DNA of 64,000 nt, taken from positions 6,830,501 through 6,894,500 of the forward strand of contig NZ_CP023690.1 in assembly GCF_008704795.1 (NCBI RefSeq). Reading direction: 5' to 3'. This DNA comes from Streptomyces spectabilis. GTDB lineage: Bacteria > Actinomycetota > Actinomycetes > Streptomycetales > Streptomycetaceae. Of the stretch, positions 45,182 through 54,576 are shown one piece after another (the stretch's first letter is position 1; each line of letters begins with the position of its first letter). The notes below the pieces were generated by a model. That model did no database searches. It was not told where the DNA came from and saw only the letters and a program-made list of their open reading frames with translations. A program made the translations under genes and the position numbers.

Positions 45182-47062
45182 TTACTCGCGGTCCTCTGCG
45201 GTCGAGCGTCGGCGCAGGGCGATCAGTGCTCCGCCGCCCACGACCACCGCCGCGGCGACGGCGATACCGATGATGACACCGGTGGAGCCGCCGCCATCGG
45301 AACCGCCGCTCCCACTCGCCGGGGTCGCCGACCACCAACTCCAATAGCCGTCCTGGCCGTAAATGTTGCCCGCGGCCTCCGGCATGGTGGTGATGGACTT
45401 GATCTGGTCCGTGCGGTAGGCCTCGACGGCGTTCGGGTACGCCATCACGTTCATGTAGCCCGAGTCGTACAGCCAGGACTGCATCTGCTTGACGATCGCC
45501 GCGCGCTTGGCCGGGTCGTACTCGGCGAGCTGCTTGTCGTACAGCTCGTCGAACTTCTTGTCGCAGATGAAGTTGTCCGTGGCGGCGCTCTCCTTCGCCT
45601 TCTCCGGGAGCGCGGCGCAGGTGTGGATGCCGAGGACGAAGTCCGGGTCCGGATTCACCGACCAGCCGTCGAAGGCGAGGTCGTACTCACCGGCGTACCA
45701 GGGCACGGAGACGTCGTCGAGGCAGTTCACCTTGAGCCCGATGCCGAGGTCGCCCCACCACTCCTTGAGGTACTTCCCGACGGCCTTGTCGTTGGGGTCG
45801 GTGGCGTGGCACAGGATGCGGAAGTCGAGGGCCTTGCCGTCCTTGCCGACGCGCTTGCCGTCGCTGTTCTTCTTGTACCCGGCCTCGTCGAGGAGGGCCG
45901 CGGCCCGCTTCGGGTCGTACGCGAGCCGCTGCTTCCGGGACGGCTGCCAGGCGTAGTCGGAGAACCGCGGCGGAATGTATCCGGCGCCTTCGACGGCGTT
46001 GCCCTGGAAGACCTTGTCGACGATCGTCTTGCGGTCGACGGACAGGAAGAGGGCCTGCCGGACCCGCTTGTCGAGCAGCGCGGGATGGCCGTCGCCGAAC
46101 TTCTTCCCGTCCAGGGTCCGCGCCCCCGGGTTCGTGGCGATGGCGAAGAAGCGCCGTCCGGGGCCGTTGTTCACCTTGACGTCGGACTCGCCCTTGAGCC
46201 CGTTGGCCTGCGCGGGCGTGAGCGCGGGCTGCCCGGCGACGAAGGACACCTCGCCCTTCTTGAGCGCGGCGACGGCCGCGTCCTGGTCCTTGTACGTCTT
46301 GAAGACCAGCTCGTCGAATTTCGGCGCGCCGCGCCAGAAGTCCTTGTTGGCCTTCAGCTTCACGAACTGGTCGACCTTGAAGTCGCTGAGGACGAAGGGG
46401 CCGTTCCCGACGACGGGGAAGTCCTTGTCGTTGTTGAACTCGGAGAGGTCGTCGACCTTCTCCCAGACGTGCTTGGGCACGATGGGGACGTCAAGGGCCG
46501 CCATGGTCGACTGCGGCTTCTTCAGCTCGATGACGAGCCGGGTGGGCGAGGGCGCCGTCACCTTCTTGAAGTTGGTGACGAAGTTCGAGTTGGCGGTGGC
46601 GGTGCCCTCCTTGGACATGATCTTGTTGAAGGTCCAGGCGGCGTCCTCGGCGGTGGCCTTCTTCCCGTCCGACCACTTCGAGTCGGACCGGATGGTGTAC
46701 GTCCAGGTGAGCTTGTCCGCCGACGGCTCCCACTTGGTGGCGAACCCGGGGACGGTGTGGTTGTCCTTCGGGTCGTAGTTCGTGAGGTACTCGTACGTCA
46801 GCCGGTGGATGCTGGTGCTGAGCAGCCGCTGGGCCAGGAAGGGGCTGAGCGAGTCCACGCTCTGCGCGACCGCGACGGTGAGGGTCTTCTTGCCGTCGTC
46901 CCCGGCCCGGGCCTGCTGCGGGGCCGGGTTGAGCGGCGTCGCGAGCCCGGCGGTGAGGCCGAGGGCGGCGAGGGCGCCGCCCGCGACGAGGAGCCGGGTC
47001 CGTGCGGGGGGTGCCGAGTGGCGCCCTGTACTGGTTCTGCCGTGCTGATCTCGTGTGTCCAT
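45182..47062 (-). CDS. Peptide-binding protein with C-terminal membrane anchor
   Basis: Solute-binding protein of family 5, 626 residues, ATG 47062 preferred (GAGGT upstream; ATG 47083 also possible). An N-terminal signal sequence (RLLVAGGALAALGLTAGL) has no lipobox cysteine. The mature domain has the family landmarks VDSLSPFLAQR, WTYTIRSDSKWSDGKKATAEDA and KRVRQALFLSVDR. Unusually, the end is a Gly/Ser linker followed by a hydrophobic helix (about 593-615) and RRRSTAEDRE, so it is probably fixed in the membrane by its C-terminus. First gene of the importer operon; its promoter lies in 47063-47290. Confidence 0.9.
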   Translation of the reverse strand: MDTRDQHGRTSTGRHSAPPARTRLLVAGGALAALGLTAGLATPLNPAPQQARAGDDGKKTLTVAVAQSVDSLSPFLAQRLLSTSIHRLTYEYLTNYDPKDNHTVPGFATKWEPSADKLTWTYTIRSDSKWSDGKKATAEDAAWTFNKIMSKEGTATANSNFVTNFKKVTAPSPTRLVIELKKPQSTMAALDVPIVPKHVWEKVDDLSEFNNDKDFPVVGNGPFVLSDFKVDQFVKLKANKDFWRGAPKFDELVFKTYKDQDAAVAALKKGEVSFVAGQPALTPAQANGLKGESDVKVNNGPGRRFFAIATNPGARTLDGKKFGDGHPALLDKRVRQALFLSVDRKTIVDKVFQGNAVEGAGYIPPRFSDYAWQPSRKQRLAYDPKRAAALLDEAGYKKNSDGKRVGKDGKALDFRILCHATDPNDKAVGKYLKEWWGDLGIGLKVNCLDDVSVPWYAGEYDLAFDGWSVNPDPDFVLGIHTCAALPEKAKESAATDNFICDKKFDELYDKQLAEYDPAKRAAIVKQMQSWLYDSGYMNVMAYPNAVEAYRTDQIKSITTMPEAAGNIYGQDGYWSWWSATPASGSGGSDGGGSTGVIIGIAVAAAVVVGGGALIALRRRSTAEDRE

Positions 47063-47290
47063 GGGTCGGTGACCTCGCGTCATCGCTCGCGCAGGGATGG
47101 CTGGTTACGACTGAGTACGGCTGGTGTACGTGTACCAGCGTCAGTCTGCACGCGTCAACGGCAGGTGAACCCCATGTGGCCTGCGGAAATAACGAGTTGA
47201 CCGGGATTTCATCCGCATTGGTCAAGACCACTGACGCGCCCCAGGCCAGGGAGTGGCGCCCAGGTCAACTGCTGTGGGCACCCGGCCGTC

Positions 47291-47343
47291 CCCGCTGTGG
47301 GCAGCTGGTCCGCCCAGAGGGCGGAACGAGTGGGCACAGCCCC
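47291..47343 (+). repeat. Dispersed hairpin repeat, family 1, copy 2
   Basis: Same outer GCTGTG/CACAGC stem and GTGGGCACAGCCC end as 20993-21040, with a different but still paired inner stem (GTCCGCCC with GGGCGGAAC). Confidence 0.65.
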
Positions 47344-47385
47344 GGGTGCCGAGTCACCGTGGAGCCTGGCATCGGCCCCAATGGG

Positions 47386-47417
47386 TCGGGCCCGCACCGA
47401 AATCGGCACGGGCCCGA
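47386..47417 (-). terminator. Terminator of the MinD-like gene
   Basis: Nine-bp perfect stem (47386-47394 with 47409-47417), 14-base partly paired loop, just past the stop codon on the minus strand. Confidence 0.65.
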
Positions 47418-47434
47418 AGGGGGGGAACGGAGCG

Positions 47435-50125
47435 CTACGGCTGCTGCGGAGGCACTTGCCCCGGCTGATAGGGAGCCCCCGGCTGCGGCTGCTGGGGGTA
47501 GCCCGCGGCGCCGCCGTACGGCTGGGCCCCCGGCACGGGATACCCCTGCTGCCCCGGCAGCGGCGGAGCCACCCGCGGCGGCGGGTTCCCGTCCGACGTC
47601 CACAGCCCCTGTGCCTGCTGCGCCCGGGTGAAGTCCTCACCCACCATCGCGGCGAGCGTGAAGTACGCCTCCCGCACCTTCGGCCGCATCATGTCGAGAT
47701 CGACCTCGGCCCCGGCGGCGAGGTGCTCGTCGAAGGGCACCACGACCACCCCCCGGCAGCGCGTCTCGAAGTGCGACACGATGTCCTCCACCTTGATCAT
47801 CTTCCCGGTCTCGCGCACCCCGGAGATGACCGTGATCGACCGCTGCACCAGATCCGCGTACCCGTGCGCGGAGAGCCAGTCCAGCGTCGTGGAGGCGCTG
47901 GACGCCCCGTCCACGGACGGCGTGGAGATGATGATGAGCTGGTCGGCGAGGTCGAGCACCCCGCGCATCGCGCTGTAGAGGAGCCCCGTGCCCGAGTCCG
48001 TCAGGATGATCGGGTACTGCTTGCCGAGGACGTCGATCGCGCGCCGGTAGTCCTCGTCGTTGAAGGTCGTGGACACGGCCGGGTCGACGTCGTTGGCGAT
48101 GATCTCGAGCCCGGACGACGCCTGCGAGGTGAAGCGCCGGATGTCCATGTACGAGTTGAGGTACGGGATGGCCTGGACGAGGTCGCGGATGGTCGCCCCG
48201 GTCTCGCGCCGCACGCGCCGGCCGAGCGTACCGGCGTCCGGGTTGGCGTCGATGGCGAGGATCTTGTCCTGCCGCTCGCTGGCGAGCGTGGAGCCGAGCG
48301 CGGTCGTCGTGGTCGTCTTGCCGACGCCGCCCTTGAGGCTGATGACGGCGATGCGGTAGCAGGAGAGCACCGGGGTGCGGATCAGCTCCAGCTTCCGCTG
48401 CCGCTCGGCCTCCTCCTTCTTGCCGCCGAGCCGGAACCGGGAGCCGCCGACGGGACGGCTGCTCTTGGTCTTCTGCTTCTTGTTGTTGAGCAGCCGGTCG
48501 GAGGAGAGCTCCACGGCGGCGGTGTAGCCGAGCGGCGCTCCCGGGTTGGTGCGCTCGCGCTGGTCGTGCTGTACGGGCTGCGGCCAGGCGGCCCCGGTCC
48601 GCGGGTCGACGGGAGCCTGCGCGGCCTGGACGGGGGGCAGGGGCTGCGCGGGCGGGAGCGGCTGGGGAGCCGGGGCCGGGGGAGTGGCCTGGGGGAAGCC
48701 GTAGCCCTGCTGCTGCGGTACGGCGGGCGTGTTCCAGGCCTGCGGTACGGGCGCGGGGGCCTGCGGCTGCGGCTCGACCGGCGGCTGGGCCTGGGCCTGC
48801 GGCTGCGGTGGGACGGGCGGCTGGGCCTCGCCGCCGGGCGCGGCCTGGCCCTGCGCGGGCCACTGCGGCGCGGCCGTGGGCGCGGCGGGCTGGAACGCGG
48901 GCGGCAGCGGCGGAAGCCCGCCCTGCGGCGCGGGCGGCGGGGCCCACGTGGGCGGCGCGGCGTCCGGTACGCCACGGGGGTCGGCCTCTGGCGTGACGGG
49001 CGCGGCGGCCACGGGCGGCGGGACGACCGGAGCTCCGGTCGGGGGCGGGGCGTCGATGGGTGCGGCCGTGGGCGGCGGGGCGTCGACGGCTGGGCCGGAG
49101 GGCGGCGGGGCGATGATCGGAGTTCCGGTCGGGGGCGGGGCGTCGACGGGTGCGGCCGTGGGCGGCGGGGCGTCGGCGACCGCGCCGGAGGGCGGCGGGA
49201 CATCGATGGGCGCGCCGGTGGGCGGCGGAGCGTCGGTCGACGCCGTGGCATCCACCGGCGCCACGGCGGGAGGCGCCGCCACAGGCGCATCGACAGCCCC
49301 GGCCCCCTCGACAGCCCTGGCCCCCTCGGCAGCCTCAGCCACCTCCGTGGCCCCAGCCGCAACGCTCGCCGCCCCCTCGGAAGCCGTACCGTCCGAAGGC
49401 GCGTCGACGGAAGCCACGTCACCGGAGACCACCTCGGCCGGGGTCACGTCACCGGAAGGCGCATCACCCTCCGAAGCAGAAGGCTCATCCACCGCAGGCC
49501 CGGCCCCGGCGTCGTCGCCGTCCTGCGCCTCGACCCCGGCCTCACCGGTGGACCCCTCGGCCTCACCGGCAACAGCGCTGACCCCCGGGTCGGCAGGCTC
49601 GTCAGGCGCGGCGGCGGGAGCCTCGTCCTCGGCCCGGGCGGCCTCCTGCTCAGCCATCTCCCGCTTCAGCGCGGCGGCCGAGAAGCGCATGGTGGCGCCG
49701 CTCTCCAGCTCACCACCGCCGTCCCCGGCGACGGCCCCGCTCCAGTCCGACGCACCGCCGGTCGCGGGCGGAGCCGCGGGCGGCGGCGGCACGGTCCAGT
49801 CCTGCTGGAAACCGCTCCCGACGGGAAGCTTGGGCACCACCGTCAGCGGAGCGGGGGCACTGCCGGAGTCACCGGAGTCGGAACCGGCGGCGGCATCGGG
49901 CTCCCCGCCCTCGGCGAACGGCGTGGACACGGGCGGAGGCGGCGTCGACACCGGCGGCGCGGCCGACGTGTCCTGGCTGCTGCCGGAGGCGTTCTGCGTG
50001 TACCAGGCGGGCGGCGCGTAGTCGATGGTGAACTCGCCCGTCGTCTCGGCAGCGGACTCCGCGTCGGACTGATCGCCGACGGGTGTGTCCCAGCCGCCGC
50101 GGATCTTGTCCCGATCGCTGCTCAC
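47435..50125 (-). CDS. MinD/ParA-like ATPase with long Pro-rich N-terminus
   Basis: 896 residues from GTG 50125, with AGGAGG four bases upstream. The first ~540 residues are acidic and Pro/Ala-rich, with tandem repeats of about 19 residues containing [18 protein letters not shown] units (about 295-372). The C-terminal ATPase has a deviant Walker A, KGGVGKTT (near 598), [14 protein letters not shown] and LTDSGTG, so it belongs to the SIMIBI class. A Pro/Gln/Tyr/Gly-rich tail follows. From memory it corresponds to S. coelicolor SCO5717 and to EspI-type proteins of mycobacterial ESX loci. No ESX membrane or substrate gene is nearby. Role unknown. Confidence 0.8.
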   Translation of the reverse strand: MSSDRDKIRGGWDTPVGDQSDAESAAETTGEFTIDYAPPAWYTQNASGSSQDTSAAPPVSTPPPPVSTPFAEGGEPDAAAGSDSGDSGSAPAPLTVVPKLPVGSGFQQDWTVPPPPAAPPATGGASDWSGAVAGDGGGELESGATMRFSAAALKREMAEQEAARAEDEAPAAAPDEPADPGVSAVAGEAEGSTGEAGVEAQDGDDAGAGPAVDEPSASEGDAPSGDVTPAEVVSGDVASVDAPSDGTASEGAASVAAGATEVAEAAEGARAVEGAGAVDAPVAAPPAVAPVDATASTDAPPPTGAPIDVPPPSGAVADAPPPTAAPVDAPPPTGTPIIAPPPSGPAVDAPPPTAAPIDAPPPTGAPVVPPPVAAAPVTPEADPRGVPDAAPPTWAPPPAPQGGLPPLPPAFQPAAPTAAPQWPAQGQAAPGGEAQPPVPPQPQAQAQPPVEPQPQAPAPVPQAWNTPAVPQQQGYGFPQATPPAPAPQPLPPAQPLPPVQAAQAPVDPRTGAAWPQPVQHDQRERTNPGAPLGYTAAVELSSDRLLNNKKQKTKSSRPVGGSRFRLGGKKEEAERQRKLELIRTPVLSCYRIAVISLKGGVGKTTTTTALGSTLASERQDKILAIDANPDAGTLGRRVRRETGATIRDLVQAIPYLNSYMDIRRFTSQASSGLEIIANDVDPAVSTTFNDEDYRRAIDVLGKQYPIILTDSGTGLLYSAMRGVLDLADQLIIISTPSVDGASSASTTLDWLSAHGYADLVQRSITVISGVRETGKMIKVEDIVSHFETRCRGVVVVPFDEHLAAGAEVDLDMMRPKVREAYFTLAAMVGEDFTRAQQAQGLWTSDGNPPPRVAPPLPGQQGYPVPGAQPYGGAAGYPQQPQPGAPYQPGQVPPQQP

Positions 50126-50419
50126 AATGCCTCCTGGTGTGCTCGAGCACGCTCATGCCGTGGTGGGGGGCGACCGTTCCTGTCGTCCGATCCGCCTGGC
50201 TCTCCCCGTGTGACGGACGCGTGCACCCCACTCGCGGGTTCTGACGTCGCGCCCCGTCCCAGCCTAATCACCAACAGCACGAGCACGGCAGGCAAGTCCG
50301 CCCCCGGAACGACGTCCTTCACGCCACGTCTCATTCAAGGACGTTCAGCGACTCCTCAGCATCACGAGCAAACCGGTCGCACACCGTCAAAGGCCATGAA
50401 ATGCCCCTGCGGGAACGGC
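50126..50419. other. Promoter region of the MinD-like gene
   Basis: No gene seen in this stretch; it should contain the leftward promoter. Nothing distinctive beyond the hairpin at 50420. Confidence 0.4.
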
Positions 50420-50457
50420 GAAGGGGCGGAAGCGGTCCACACCGCTTCCGCCCCTTC
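50420..50457 (-). terminator. Terminator after the DUF397 gene
   Basis: Sixteen-bp perfect stem (50420-50435 with 50442-50457), 6-base loop. Confidence 0.8.
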
Positions 50458-50496
50458 CGGGCTTCCGGCGAACCCGGCCGCGCGGCCGGGCCGGTC

Positions 50497-50805
50497 TCAC
50501 TCCGACGAGTCGGCGGCGGGCACGCCGCCGTTGTGGGGCGCGGGCTCCAGGTCGAACTCCCCGTCCCGCGCGCCCAGTACGAAGGCGTCCCACTCGGCCT
50601 TCGTGTACCGCAGCACGGTCTCCGGAGCGAGCGACGACCGCATGGCCACCGCGCCCTCCGGCAGATAGGCGATCTCCACCCGCTCCTCGTGTGCCTCGGT
50701 ACCGGGGGCGCTCTGCCATGCGACCCCCGAGATGTCGAGAGCGTAGAGCTCGTTCTTCTCGCGCTCCTTGCGTGCCCTGACTTCCTCGTCCTGTGCCTCG
50801 GCCAT
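50497..50805 (-). CDS. DUF397 domain protein
   Basis: 102 residues, ATG at 50805. After a charged N-terminal stretch (ARKEREKNELYALD), the segments ISGVAWQSAPG, VEIAYLPEGAVAMRSS and YTKAEWDAFVLGARDGEFD give the full DUF397 domain. DUF397 proteins in actinobacteria usually sit next to an XRE-type regulator that controls them; none is adjacent here. It has its own strong terminator. Confidence 0.85.
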   Translation of the reverse strand: MAEAQDEEVRARKEREKNELYALDISGVAWQSAPGTEAHEERVEIAYLPEGAVAMRSSLAPETVLRYTKAEWDAFVLGARDGEFDLEPAPHNGGVPAADSSE

Positions 50806-50916
50806 GGCGGAACGGCCCCTTCCCGACGTACGAACGCGCTGTGCGCACACCCTACTTGGCGGCCGACGCTCGCGGAGCGCATACGACCGGTCACGGGTGC
50901 GCGCCCGCGCGCGGGG

Positions 50917-51765
50917 TCACGATTTCTTGAGCGCGGCCAGGGCGTCCCGGGCGTCGGACTTGATCATCTTCTCGACCTCCTGCTCGGAGGGCGCCTTGGC
51001 GCTGCCGCTCGTACTGCTCCCGTACCAACTCCACTGGAGCTCGAAGGTGAACCAGCCGTCCCGCACGCCCAGCGTCATGCCGCCGAACTCCTTGGGGCTC
51101 GTCTTGCTGCCCGTCGGGGACCGCTTCTCCACGATGAGGAAGGCCTCGTCCCCGATGCCGCCGACGGACTTCGTCGTGTACGCGTACGTGTCTCCCGACC
51201 GGTCCTCGAACCCCTTGTAGAGGGAGGCGAACTCCCCCTTCGGGTCGGTCTTCTTGTGCCACTGCGCCGTGCTGTTCACGAAGACGCTGCTGTAGTCGCT
51301 CGCGCTCGCGTTCTTGTCCTTGAGGCTCCAGCTGCAGTTGTTGGCGTCGAGCGCCTGCTCCTTGGAGGCGTAGTGGCTGTTCGGTTCGCTGCCGAGGCGG
51401 GGCTCGTAGCGCTCCTTGAAGGCGTCGATGGTGACGGCGTCACAGAGGTCCTTCTGGAAGCGGTACCCGGCGAGGTCGGCCTCGTCGCCGCCCCCGAGCG
51501 TGCCGTTGGCGAACAGCACCCCGGCCCAGACCGCCGAGGCGACCAACGCCCCGCCGAGGCCCCACACCCAGGAGGGCACGGGTCTCTTCGCCGCGGGTGG
51601 CGCGCCCAGGGGCGCACCGGGCGGCGGGAAGGCCGGTGGCTGCCCCGGAGCCGGGGGCTGCGCGTAGGGACTCGGGGGCACCGGGCCCGGCGGCTGCTGG
51701 GCGTAGGGATTCTGCTGGTACGGATTCGGCTGCTGCGGGCCGGGCTGCTGCGGCGGTATGGACAT
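50917..51765 (-). CDS. Membrane-anchored protein with Pro/Gln-rich N-terminus
   Basis: 282 residues, ATG at 51765. Residues 1-65 are Pro/Gln/Tyr/Ala-rich and cytoplasmic, one membrane helix follows (WVWGLGGALVASAVWAGVLF), and the exported domain has two cysteines (DLCDAV, NNCSWSL) that may form a disulphide. This layout is typical of uncharacterised Streptomyces surface proteins. It diverges from the beta-propeller-like gene; the 51766-51974 gap must hold both promoters. Confidence 0.75.
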   Translation of the reverse strand: MSIPPQQPGPQQPNPYQQNPYAQQPPGPVPPSPYAQPPAPGQPPAFPPPGAPLGAPPAAKRPVPSWVWGLGGALVASAVWAGVLFANGTLGGGDEADLAGYRFQKDLCDAVTIDAFKERYEPRLGSEPNSHYASKEQALDANNCSWSLKDKNASASDYSSVFVNSTAQWHKKTDPKGEFASLYKGFEDRSGDTYAYTTKSVGGIGDEAFLIVEKRSPTGSKTSPKEFGGMTLGVRDGWFTFELQWSWYGSSTSGSAKAPSEQEVEKMIKSDARDALAALKKS

Positions 51766-51974
51766 GGTGGGCAACGTACCCAACACCCGTGCTGGAACCT
51801 GTCGGTCCGGCGGCCCCGCCGGTCCGCCGCGTCACCGGTGGGCGGCCCGCAGGAGGACACCGGCGTACGGAGTCGCGCGGCCCTTCCGTACTCTGCCTTC
51901 GGCGCCGACCGGTTGACGTGCGGCGCCCCAGTGTCACCCCGCCTCTTGGTCGACCCGGAGAAAGGCGCCCCAGC

Positions 51975-53630
51975 GTGAGCCAAGGCCCACCCCGTTCCCA
52001 GTTCACCCAGTCCGTGCTGGCCGTGGACAACGCACGCAAACAGCGCCGCACGCGCATGCTCGCGGGCCTGGCCGGGCTCCTCGCCCTCGTGCTGTGCGCG
52101 GGCGGCTGGATGCTCTGGGCCGCGGCCGACGACAGCGAGGCGGGGGACCAGGGCGCCAAGGCCGTCCAGCAGGCTCCGGACGCCATCAGGAACACCGTGG
52201 AGACGGCCCCGAGCTCTCCCGTGGGCCACCTGGCCGTCGACTACCAGGAGAAGAGGTTCGCGCAGCGGTTCGGCCGGGACGCGTCCGTGCGGGCCCCCGG
52301 CACCTGGGCGACGGACAAGACGCTCGTACGCGGTGTGGGCGGCACGCTCAAGGGCTTCGCGTTCGGTACGTCCAAGGAGGTGTGGTCGACCGAGCTCGGC
52401 GGCCCCGTCTGCGGCACGACCCGCCACGTCACCGCCGACGGCCGCACCGCCGTCCTCTTCCAGGAGCCCGTGAAGGCCCCCGACGACGACAAGAAGAAGG
52501 ACGGCAAGAAGAAGGACGGCGAGAAGGACAAGAAGGGGGCCAAGAAGCCCAAGGGCAAGAAGGGCGACGACAAGAACAAGAAGAAGGGGAGCAAGAAGGA
52601 CGACAAGAGGAAGGGCAAGGACAGGGATAAGGGCAAGGGCAAGGGCAAGGACAAGAAGGACCGCGCCGACGCCCCCGCCCCGGCTCCTTGCACCCAGCTC
52701 GCCCTCGTCGACCTCGACACCGGCAAGAAGCTCTGGCAGGTCACCCTCCCCGACGCCAAGGACGCCTCCCCGACGAGCACGAACGTGACCATGACCCGCG
52801 GGACGGTCACCGTCGCCTGGAGCCGGGGCTCCGCCGCGTACGACATGAAGGGCGGCGAGCGGCTCTGGCAGGACACGCGCCCCTCGGTCTGCGGCAACGC
52901 GGGCCTGGCCGGCGGGAACGTGCTGCTCGTCCTGCGCGAGTGCGGAGCCGACGCCGACCGCACGTACCGCGTCCAGCGCCTCGACCCGCGTACGGGCAAG
53001 GCGCTGTGGACGTACGGCGTCGCCAGCGGTGTCCAGCGCGTGCACCTCGTGTCGTCCGAGCCCGCCGTGGTGGCCGTCGCGGTCAGGGGCACCGGAGTGG
53101 ACAAGCTGCTCGCTCTCGACGACCTCGGCGCCTACCGGTCCACGGTCGACATGCCGGAGGGCCGCTACATCGACGACTGCTTCACGGCGCGCTTCGGGAC
53201 CGTGGAGACCTGCGACGCCATCGTGGCGGAGCGCGACCGGCTGTTCCTCGCGACCAAGCCCAAGGACCCCGAGGTGAACCGGATCGTCTCGTTCGATCTC
53301 GCGACGGGCAAGGTCGTGCGGAAGTTCGAGTCCCGGGGCCGCGGCGCGATGTACCCGCTGGAGCTCAGCGGCGGCAGGCTCCTCGCCTTCAGGGGGAGCG
53401 CCGACGGCGTCGCCCCGGACGCCGTGGTGAGCCTGGACCCGGAATCGGGCAGGGAGACGCCGTTCCTGCTTTTCAGCGTCCCCGAAGGCGCCGGACCCGT
53501 GAAGCCGGGGGAGACCGACGTGCTGGTCGAGGGAGGCCGCGTGTTCATCGCCCCCAAGGAGCTCCGCGCCGAGCCGGGCGAGCGGGCGGAGGGCGCGGCC
53601 TACGGCGCCCTCGGCGTCGAGGGCGCGTGA
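51975..53630 (+). CDS. PQQ-like beta-propeller membrane protein with lysine-rich insertion
   Basis: 551 residues from GTG 51975. One N-terminal membrane helix (about 28-50) and an external domain with repeated propeller strands: LVDLDTGKKLWQVTL, RLDPRTGKALWTYG, SFDLATGKVVRKF and SLDPESGRETPF. Residues about 168-230 are a highly charged insertion built of Lys, Asp and Gly (runs such as DKKKDGKKKDGEKDKK), between the first and second propeller strands. Cysteines at PCTQLALV, VCGNAG, ECGAD and DCFTARF may form disulphides. No catalytic motif. I do not know its function. Confidence 0.75.
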   Translation: MSQGPPRSQFTQSVLAVDNARKQRRTRMLAGLAGLLALVLCAGGWMLWAAADDSEAGDQGAKAVQQAPDAIRNTVETAPSSPVGHLAVDYQEKRFAQRFGRDASVRAPGTWATDKTLVRGVGGTLKGFAFGTSKEVWSTELGGPVCGTTRHVTADGRTAVLFQEPVKAPDDDKKKDGKKKDGEKDKKGAKKPKGKKGDDKNKKKGSKKDDKRKGKDRDKGKGKGKDKKDRADAPAPAPCTQLALVDLDTGKKLWQVTLPDAKDASPTSTNVTMTRGTVTVAWSRGSAAYDMKGGERLWQDTRPSVCGNAGLAGGNVLLVLRECGADADRTYRVQRLDPRTGKALWTYGVASGVQRVHLVSSEPAVVAVAVRGTGVDKLLALDDLGAYRSTVDMPEGRYIDDCFTARFGTVETCDAIVAERDRLFLATKPKDPEVNRIVSFDLATGKVVRKFESRGRGAMYPLELSGGRLLAFRGSADGVAPDAVVSLDPESGRETPFLLFSVPEGAGPVKPGETDVLVEGGRVFIAPKELRAEPGERAEGAAYGALGVEGA

Positions 53631-53904
53631 CCGGCGACCGCCCCTGAGCAGCGGCCGGTCCGCCGTCGGACCGCCGTCGGACCGACGGCGGAGAGGCGAC
53701 ACGCCCAGGCTGGTACGCTGTGTAACGCTCGCATGTCTGCGCACATCCCCAGGCCCCGGCCGGTGGACCGCGCGACGCGGCATCCCGCCGCAAGGCGGAC
53801 CCCACCTCTCCCAGGTGGACCCCCTGCCTCCCGAGTACCGGAAGCACCCCTGAGAAGAAGACCAGGGGCGCTCGGAGGCGACCAAGACATCACAAGGAGT
53901 ACGC
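53631..53904 (+). promoter_or_regulatory. rpsO promoter and leader
   Basis: This stretch contains a GTCGGACCG repeat tract, a TACGCT element near 53714 that fits a -10 box, and two small hairpins (CCACCTCTCCCAGGTGG near 53803, and AGCACCCCTG...CAGGGGCGCT near 53844). S15 autoregulates through its leader in other bacteria, so these may form an S15-binding structure; this is inference. Confidence 0.4.
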
Positions 53905-54195
53905 GTGTCGCTCGACGCCGCCACGAAGAAGCAGATCATGACCGAGTTCGGCCAGAAGGAGGGCGACACCGGCTCCCCCGAGGTCCAGGTCGCGCTTCTC
54001 TCCCGCCGCATCTCGGACCTGACCGAGCACCTGAAGACGCACAAGCACGACCACCACTCCCGTCGTGGCCTGCTGATCCTGGTCGGCCAGCGTCGCCGCC
54101 TGCTGCAGTACCTGGCCAAGAAGGACATCCAGCGCTTCCGTGCCCTGGTCGACCGCCTCGGCATCCGCCGCGGTGCGGCCGGCGGCGCCAAGTAA
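53905..54195 (+). CDS. rpsO: Small ribosomal subunit protein S15
   Basis: 96 residues, GTG 53905 behind CAAGGAG. The S15 signature from [20 protein letters not shown] to [20 protein letters not shown] is complete. Binds 16S rRNA helices early in 30S assembly. It lies next to pnp, as in many bacteria. Confidence 0.97.
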   Translation: MSLDAATKKQIMTEFGQKEGDTGSPEVQVALLSRRISDLTEHLKTHKHDHHSRRGLLILVGQRRRLLQYLAKKDIQRFRALVDRLGIRRGAAGGAK

Positions 54196-54204
54196 GACGC
54201 CGTG

Positions 54205-54250
54205 AAGGGAGCGGTTCCCACTCGAAGCACTCGAAGGGGGCCGCTCCCTT
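54205..54250 (+). terminator. rpsO-pnp intergenic hairpin
   Basis: Perfect 10-bp base stem (54205-54214 with 54241-54250) with additional inner pairing. In S. coelicolor the rpsO-pnp spacer hairpin is, as I recall, an RNase III processing site; this one may be a partial terminator and a cleavage site. Confidence 0.6.
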
Positions 54251-54576
54251 TGCTGTACGTGCGCGGTGTCACCGACGCTTTGTAGTCTGGTGACGTCCGA
54301 CACAGCCCCGGACGTGTGCGCGGGGCCGAGCGCGCCCGCGCAGGCACGACGCACGCCCACGGGCACAACCACATAAGGAGAAGCGCTCCCAGCCGCCGCC
54401 GGTCCTCGGTAGTGGTCTCCGGGATACGCGAGTACGAGTCCCGGGGGCTTCGATCGAAGACCGGCCCGCACCCAAGGCGCGCTTCTCCGTACCGCTCCCA
54501 CGCCACACGGGCAGGGGCGGACCCCGGGCCACACGGGCCCGAGGTGAAAAGACGCTACGTAACGGAGAAACCGCTG

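Larger units (their letters stand above)
47063..47434. other. Intergenic region: importer promoter and hairpins
   Basis: No gene seen. It should hold the promoter of the leftward importer operon. The dyad TTGACC...GGTCAA at about 47202-47225 may be a -35 element or an operator. The dispersed hairpin at 47291 and the terminator at 47386 follow. Confidence 0.4.

Noticed and set aside
49010-49260. Regularly spaced DNA repeats that could suggest a CRISPR array
   Set aside because: They are in-frame codon repeats encoding the Pro-rich repeats of the MinD-like protein; the spacers are not unique and there are no cas genes.
54316-54576. N-terminal extension of PNPase
   Set aside because: The open frame continues upstream, but GTG 54577 gives the normal 739-residue protein and the upstream codons look non-coding.
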